Shown in pieces: positions 6,262-7,893 of a stretch of DNA of 7,893 nucleotides. The notes beneath the pieces were generated by a model. It was not told the DNA's origin. It saw only the letters and a program-made list of their open reading frames with translations, and ran no database searches. The translations under genes were made by a program, and so were the position numbers. Origin of the DNA: Vitreoscilla sp. (GTDB lineage Bacteria; Pseudomonadota; Gammaproteobacteria; Burkholderiales; Burkholderiaceae); contig JACMOG010000455.1 of NCBI GenBank assembly GCA_014378125.1, forward strand, positions 1-7,893. Direction: 5' to 3'. The stretch's first letter is position 1; every line of letters begins with the position of its first letter.

Positions 6262-6702
6262 TTACGAACGCACGTAGGCGTAGCCGGCGTGCTCGCGGCG
6301 GATCAGCTCGACCACGCCGGCGGGCACCACGCTGACGCCGGGCACGAGGTCGGCGGCCTCGATCTTGAAGCCGCGCATCGAGTTCTGGCAGGCCGCGATG
6401 CGCACGCCGTGGCCCAGCGCCGCGGCCAGCCTGTCGGCGACGACGGAGTCCTTCTTGAGCATCGCGATGGCGGGGCCGTAGACCACCAGCTCGATGTCGG
6501 CCTTGTCCGCGCCGATGCCTTCGAGCGCGTTGGCGATGTTGCCGAGCACGAAGTTCCACTTGGCCGGATCGGCGTCGGTGGCCGCGAAGATGGCCTGTTC
6601 CCGGGCCGGCGCGGTGGCGCTGCCATCGGCGGCGTGGGCGGACATCGCGGCGGCGACGAGGACGGCGGCGGCGAGCCGGGCAATGGCGTGGAGGGCGGTC
6701 AT
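6262..6702 (-). CDS. Exported DsrE-family protein
   Basis: This 146-residue protein resembles the DsrE/DsrF-like family (COG1416 type), small proteins related to sulfur-relay subunits, though many members have unknown roles. A signal peptide covers about residues 1-24 (hydrophobic 9-20, A-H-A cleavage-like site), so the mature protein is periplasmic. The body shows the family pattern: K-W-N-F-V-L-G-N-I-A-N (48-58), I-E-L-V-V-Y-G-P-A-I-A-M-L (70-82), and G-V-R-I-A-A-C-Q-N-S-M-R-G (99-111) with a lone Cys105 at the position of the family cysteine, then a V-P-A-G-V-V-E-L-I-R-R end segment. The ATG at 6702 is chosen over a longer frame because AGGA (plus-strand 6710-6713) lies seven bases upstream and the signal peptide starts there. 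It has a good promoter and is divergent from a GGDEF gene. Substrate is unknown. Confidence 0.85.
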   Translation of the reverse strand: MTALHAIARLAAAVLVAAAMSAHAADGSATAPAREQAIFAATDADPAKWNFVLGNIANALEGIGADKADIELVVYGPAIAMLKKDSVVADRLAAALGHGVRIAACQNSMRGFKIEAADLVPGVSVVPAGVVELIRREHAGYAYVRS

Positions 6703-6729
6703 GGTGGATTCCTGGAAGATGGATGGCTG

Positions 6730-6758
6730 GATATACCCCGGGCTCGAACAAACCGCAA
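6730..6758 (-). promoter_or_regulatory. Sigma70-type promoter of the dsrE-like gene
   Basis: On the minus strand, TTGCGG (plus 6753-6758) and TATATC (plus 6730-6735) are separated by 17 bases, the ideal spacing. Transcription would start near 6723, giving a leader of about 20 bases that carries the AGGA site. It may also drive the GGDEF-EAL gene downstream. Confidence 0.6.
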
Positions 6759-6762
6759 CACT

Positions 6763-6778
6763 CTGGTGCCGAAACCAG
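6763..6778. promoter_or_regulatory. Small inverted repeat in the divergent dsrE / GGDEF region
   Basis: CTGGT-GCCGAA-ACCAG lies just upstream of the dsrE -35 element and could be an operator serving both divergent genes. The arms are only 5 bp. A TACGAT box at 6792-6797 is a possible -10 for the rightward GGDEF gene, without a clear -35. Confidence 0.25.
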
Positions 6779-6825
6779 GCCACGTTGCCGGTACGATCGG
6801 CGCCCAGTGAAAGGGCATACCTTCA

Positions 6826-7374
6826 ATGACGTGGTTCGGGCGACTGAAGCGCTGGTCGGGCGTCGCACCGCAGATGCCATTGCCGGACGCGCGCTGCACC
6901 TGTTGCTGCGATGAGCTGACGGCGTTGTCGACCCGCGCGATGATGCACGACACCCTCGCGGCCGCGCTGCGTTCGGGCGTCCGCGGCGCCGTGGCGCTGC
7001 TCGACATGGATCGCTTCGGGCATTTCAACGCACGCCACGGCCGCGGCCCCGGCGACGAGCTGCTGCGCGCGATCGCCGCGCTCCTGCGCGAGGAGCTGTC
7101 GTCGGCCAGTTGCCTGGCGCGCGCCGGCGGCGACCGGTTCGTCGCCTTCCTGCCCGGCCTCGACCTCGACGCCGCCATGCGCCTCGCGCAACGCTGCGTG
7201 GAGGCGATGCGCGAGCCCGTGATCCTGTCCTGCGGCCCGGAGACGATCACGCTGTCGGTGGGCGTGGCCGCGCTGGACGGCGAGCCCGGCCGCGCGGCGG
7301 AGGCCGTCTGGGACGCCTGCGACCGGGCGTTGCGGGCCGCCCGGGCCCGCGGGCCCGGCCGTGCGGACTCCTAG
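6826..7374 (+). CDS. Short soluble GGDEF-domain protein with altered GGDRF signature
   Basis: The 182-residue protein is essentially one GGDEF domain with no membrane segment or partner domain. The D-E-L-T-A-L start (29-34), A-L-L-D-M-D-R-F (57-64), H-G-R-G-P-G-D-E-L-L-R (71-81) and L-S-V-G-V-A (143-148) follow the family. The signature is GGDRF (101-105), with Arg104 replacing the normal acid; the FKxxND motif is F-G-H-F-N-A (Lys and Asp lost) and LxNR reads L-S-T-R. These changes suggest weak or no diguanylate cyclase activity, perhaps a nucleotide-binding or regulatory role. I see no RxxD inhibitory site. The N-terminus has a cysteine cluster, C-T-C-C-C (24-28), which might bind metal or be redox-sensitive. 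The ATG lies downstream of a weak AAAGG at longer-than-usual spacing. The stop codon overlaps that of the convergent DUF4242 gene. Confidence 0.85.
   Translation: MTWFGRLKRWSGVAPQMPLPDARCTCCCDELTALSTRAMMHDTLAAALRSGVRGAVALLDMDRFGHFNARHGRGPGDELLRAIAALLREELSSASCLARAGGDRFVAFLPGLDLDAAMRLAQRCVEAMREPVILSCGPETITLSVGVAALDGEPGRAAEAVWDACDRALRAARARGPGRADS
7341..7358. repeat. 18-bp perfect palindrome near the GGDEF / DUF4242 junction
   Basis: CCGGGCCCGCGGGCCCGG is its own reverse complement and can fold into a 7-bp all-GC stem with a CGCG loop on either strand. It lies inside the last codons of the GGDEF gene and just past the stop of the DUF4242 gene. No T-run follows it. Confidence 0.6.
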
Positions 7375-7646
7375 CCGCGGTAGAAGTACTGATCGAGCAC
7401 GCTCACCGGCGTGATCGAGTCGATCGGCAGGTTGTTGTTGGACGCCGAGTCACGCACGGCGTCGGGCGAGGGGCCGTCGTAGATGCAGAACGTCTTGCGC
7501 AGGTCGGCGGTCACGTACGAGTGCACCCACGTGACGCCACTCCTGGCCTTGGTGCCGACCACCGACATGCAGACGTCGGCGCCCTGGTTGTCGAGGGGAA
7601 TGTGCAGGCCGTCGGGAAACGTGCGTTCGACCATGTAGCGGGGCAT
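7371..7646 (-). CDS. DUF4242 family protein
   Basis: This 91-residue protein has no signal peptide or membrane segment. It matches DUF4242: M-P-R-Y-M-V-E-R-T-F (1-10), G-V-T-W-V-H-S-Y-V-T (37-46), K-T-F-C-I-Y-D-G-P-S-P (51-61), and the closing V-L-D-Q-Y-F-Y-R (83-90). The family has a ferredoxin-like fold; a Streptomyces member, SCO4226, is described as nickel-binding. Here His42, Cys54, Cys26 and Asp57 are possible ligands, but metal binding is inference. The ATG at 7646 is firmly supported by AAGGAGT (plus 7652-7658) at ideal spacing, so the longer frame reaching 7874 is not coding upstream of it. It lies downstream of a LuxR-type gene on the same strand, and its TAG shares CTAG (7371-7374) with the opposite GGDEF gene's TAG. 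Confidence 0.87.
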   Translation of the reverse strand: MPRYMVERTFPDGLHIPLDNQGADVCMSVVGTKARSGVTWVHSYVTADLRKTFCIYDGPSPDAVRDSASNNNLPIDSITPVSVLDQYFYRG

Positions 7647-7893
7647 GAGGGACTCCTTGGTGGGTGGTTCGGCCGGCATCGACCGAGGACCAAGGTTAGG
7701 GCGCACGCGTTCGCGCGGCGACGGCAACGCTGCCCTGATTGCGCCCGGCGGCTGCCTATTTCGGCGCGGCTGTTGACGCCCAGCTTCGCGAAGGCCGCGG
7801 CCACATGGTGGTCGACCGTGCGCACCGATCGGCACAGGCGCTCGGCGATCTCCGAGTTGCGCAGGCCGGCGCACAGCAGCGCCAGCACCTCGC
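7511..7893 (-). CDS. LuxR-type transcriptional regulator, C-terminal HTH (cut by window edge)
   Basis: Only the C-terminal end is present. The sequence E-V-L-A-L-L-C-A-G-L-R-N-S-E-I-A-E-R-L, then S-V-R-T-V-D-H-H-V, then A-F-A-K-L-G-V-N-S-R-A-E is a clear LuxR/FixJ-type DNA-binding helix-turn-helix: N-x-E-I-A, the R-T-V-D-x-H recognition helix and K-L-G-V-x-S-R. The HTH ends near 7765. Beyond it the frame stays open to 7511, giving an Arg- and Pro-rich tail without family features that would overlap the DUF4242 gene by 136 bases on the same strand. Genes of this family normally stop within a few residues of this point, so a frameshift, stop loss or unusual extension is likely; in a neighbouring frame stops occur at 7756-7758 and 7696-7698. 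The HTH is sure; the C-terminal boundary is not. Confidence 0.7.
   Translation of the reverse strand, partial: EVLALLCAGLRNSEIAERLCRSVRTVDHHVAAAFAKLGVNSRAEIGSRRAQSGQRCRRRANACALTLVLGRCRPNHPPRSPSCPATWSNARFPTACTFPSTTRAPTSACRWSAPRPGVASRGCTRT

Noticed and set aside
4625..6880. 751-codon minus-strand frame spanning the dsrE and GGDEF-EAL genes
   Set aside because: It is a different frame of the same strand, rich in Arg/Ala/Gly, and runs through a promoter and two genuine genes without any motif.
7647..7874. N-terminal extension of the DUF4242 frame upstream of 7646
   Set aside because: It is Arg/Pro-rich, overlaps the LuxR HTH in another frame and contains the strong ribosome-binding site of the shorter start.
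1..7893. Search for CRISPR, toxin-antitoxin, phage-defence, transposon or tRNA/rRNA signals
   Set aside because: I see no repeat-spacer array, transposase motif, paired small toxin and antitoxin frames, tRNA-like cloverleaf or rRNA segment.

Overview
The window is about 70% GC, densely coded and bacterial. The protein families suggest a betaproteobacterium of the order Burkholderiales, with a Comamonadaceae-like flavour: a KGG-type stress protein, poly-glycine lipoproteins of the LAAC-GGGG type, EF-hand-like secreted proteins and a DUF4242 gene beside a LuxR regulator. That placement is inference from family content, not from a phylogenetic marker. I see no transposase, integrase, CRISPR array, tRNA, rRNA, origin or attachment site.

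Left part (1-1680, + strand). A secreted M48 zinc metalloprotease with a Tat-like leader comes first. About 210 non-coding bases follow, holding two stem-loops and an ECF-sigma-like promoter candidate. Then comes a small hydrophilic KGG-type stress protein (start 1198), closed by a hairpin and a strong intrinsic terminator at 1541-1573.

Middle part (1682-4020, + strand). Three tightly packed genes look like one operon: methylglyoxal synthase (mgsA), a secreted S10 serine carboxypeptidase-like lipoprotein, and a small exported EF-hand-like protein whose ATG overlaps the peptidase stop codon.

Right part (4021-7893). A large membrane MHYT-GGDEF-EAL cyclic-di-GMP enzyme on the minus strand meets the EF-hand gene stop-to-stop with no spacer. 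It lies downstream of an exported DsrE-family protein on the same strand. Divergent from dsrE is a short soluble GGDEF protein with an altered signature (GGDRF) and a cysteine cluster. This gene converges with a DUF4242 gene so tightly that both stop codons share the palindrome CTAG. At the right edge is the C-terminal HTH of a LuxR-type regulator, cut off by the window.

The theme of the right half is second-messenger signalling: two cyclic-di-GMP-related proteins flank a DsrE-like protein. The left and middle parts look like cell-envelope, stress and carbon-overflow housekeeping. I found no clear new multi-gene system. The best leads are small-scale: a near-exact 14-bp repeat that includes the ribosome-binding site of the GGDEF-EAL gene, the altered GGDEF protein, the degenerate EF-hand partner of the S10 peptidase, and the LuxR frame that runs into DUF4242.
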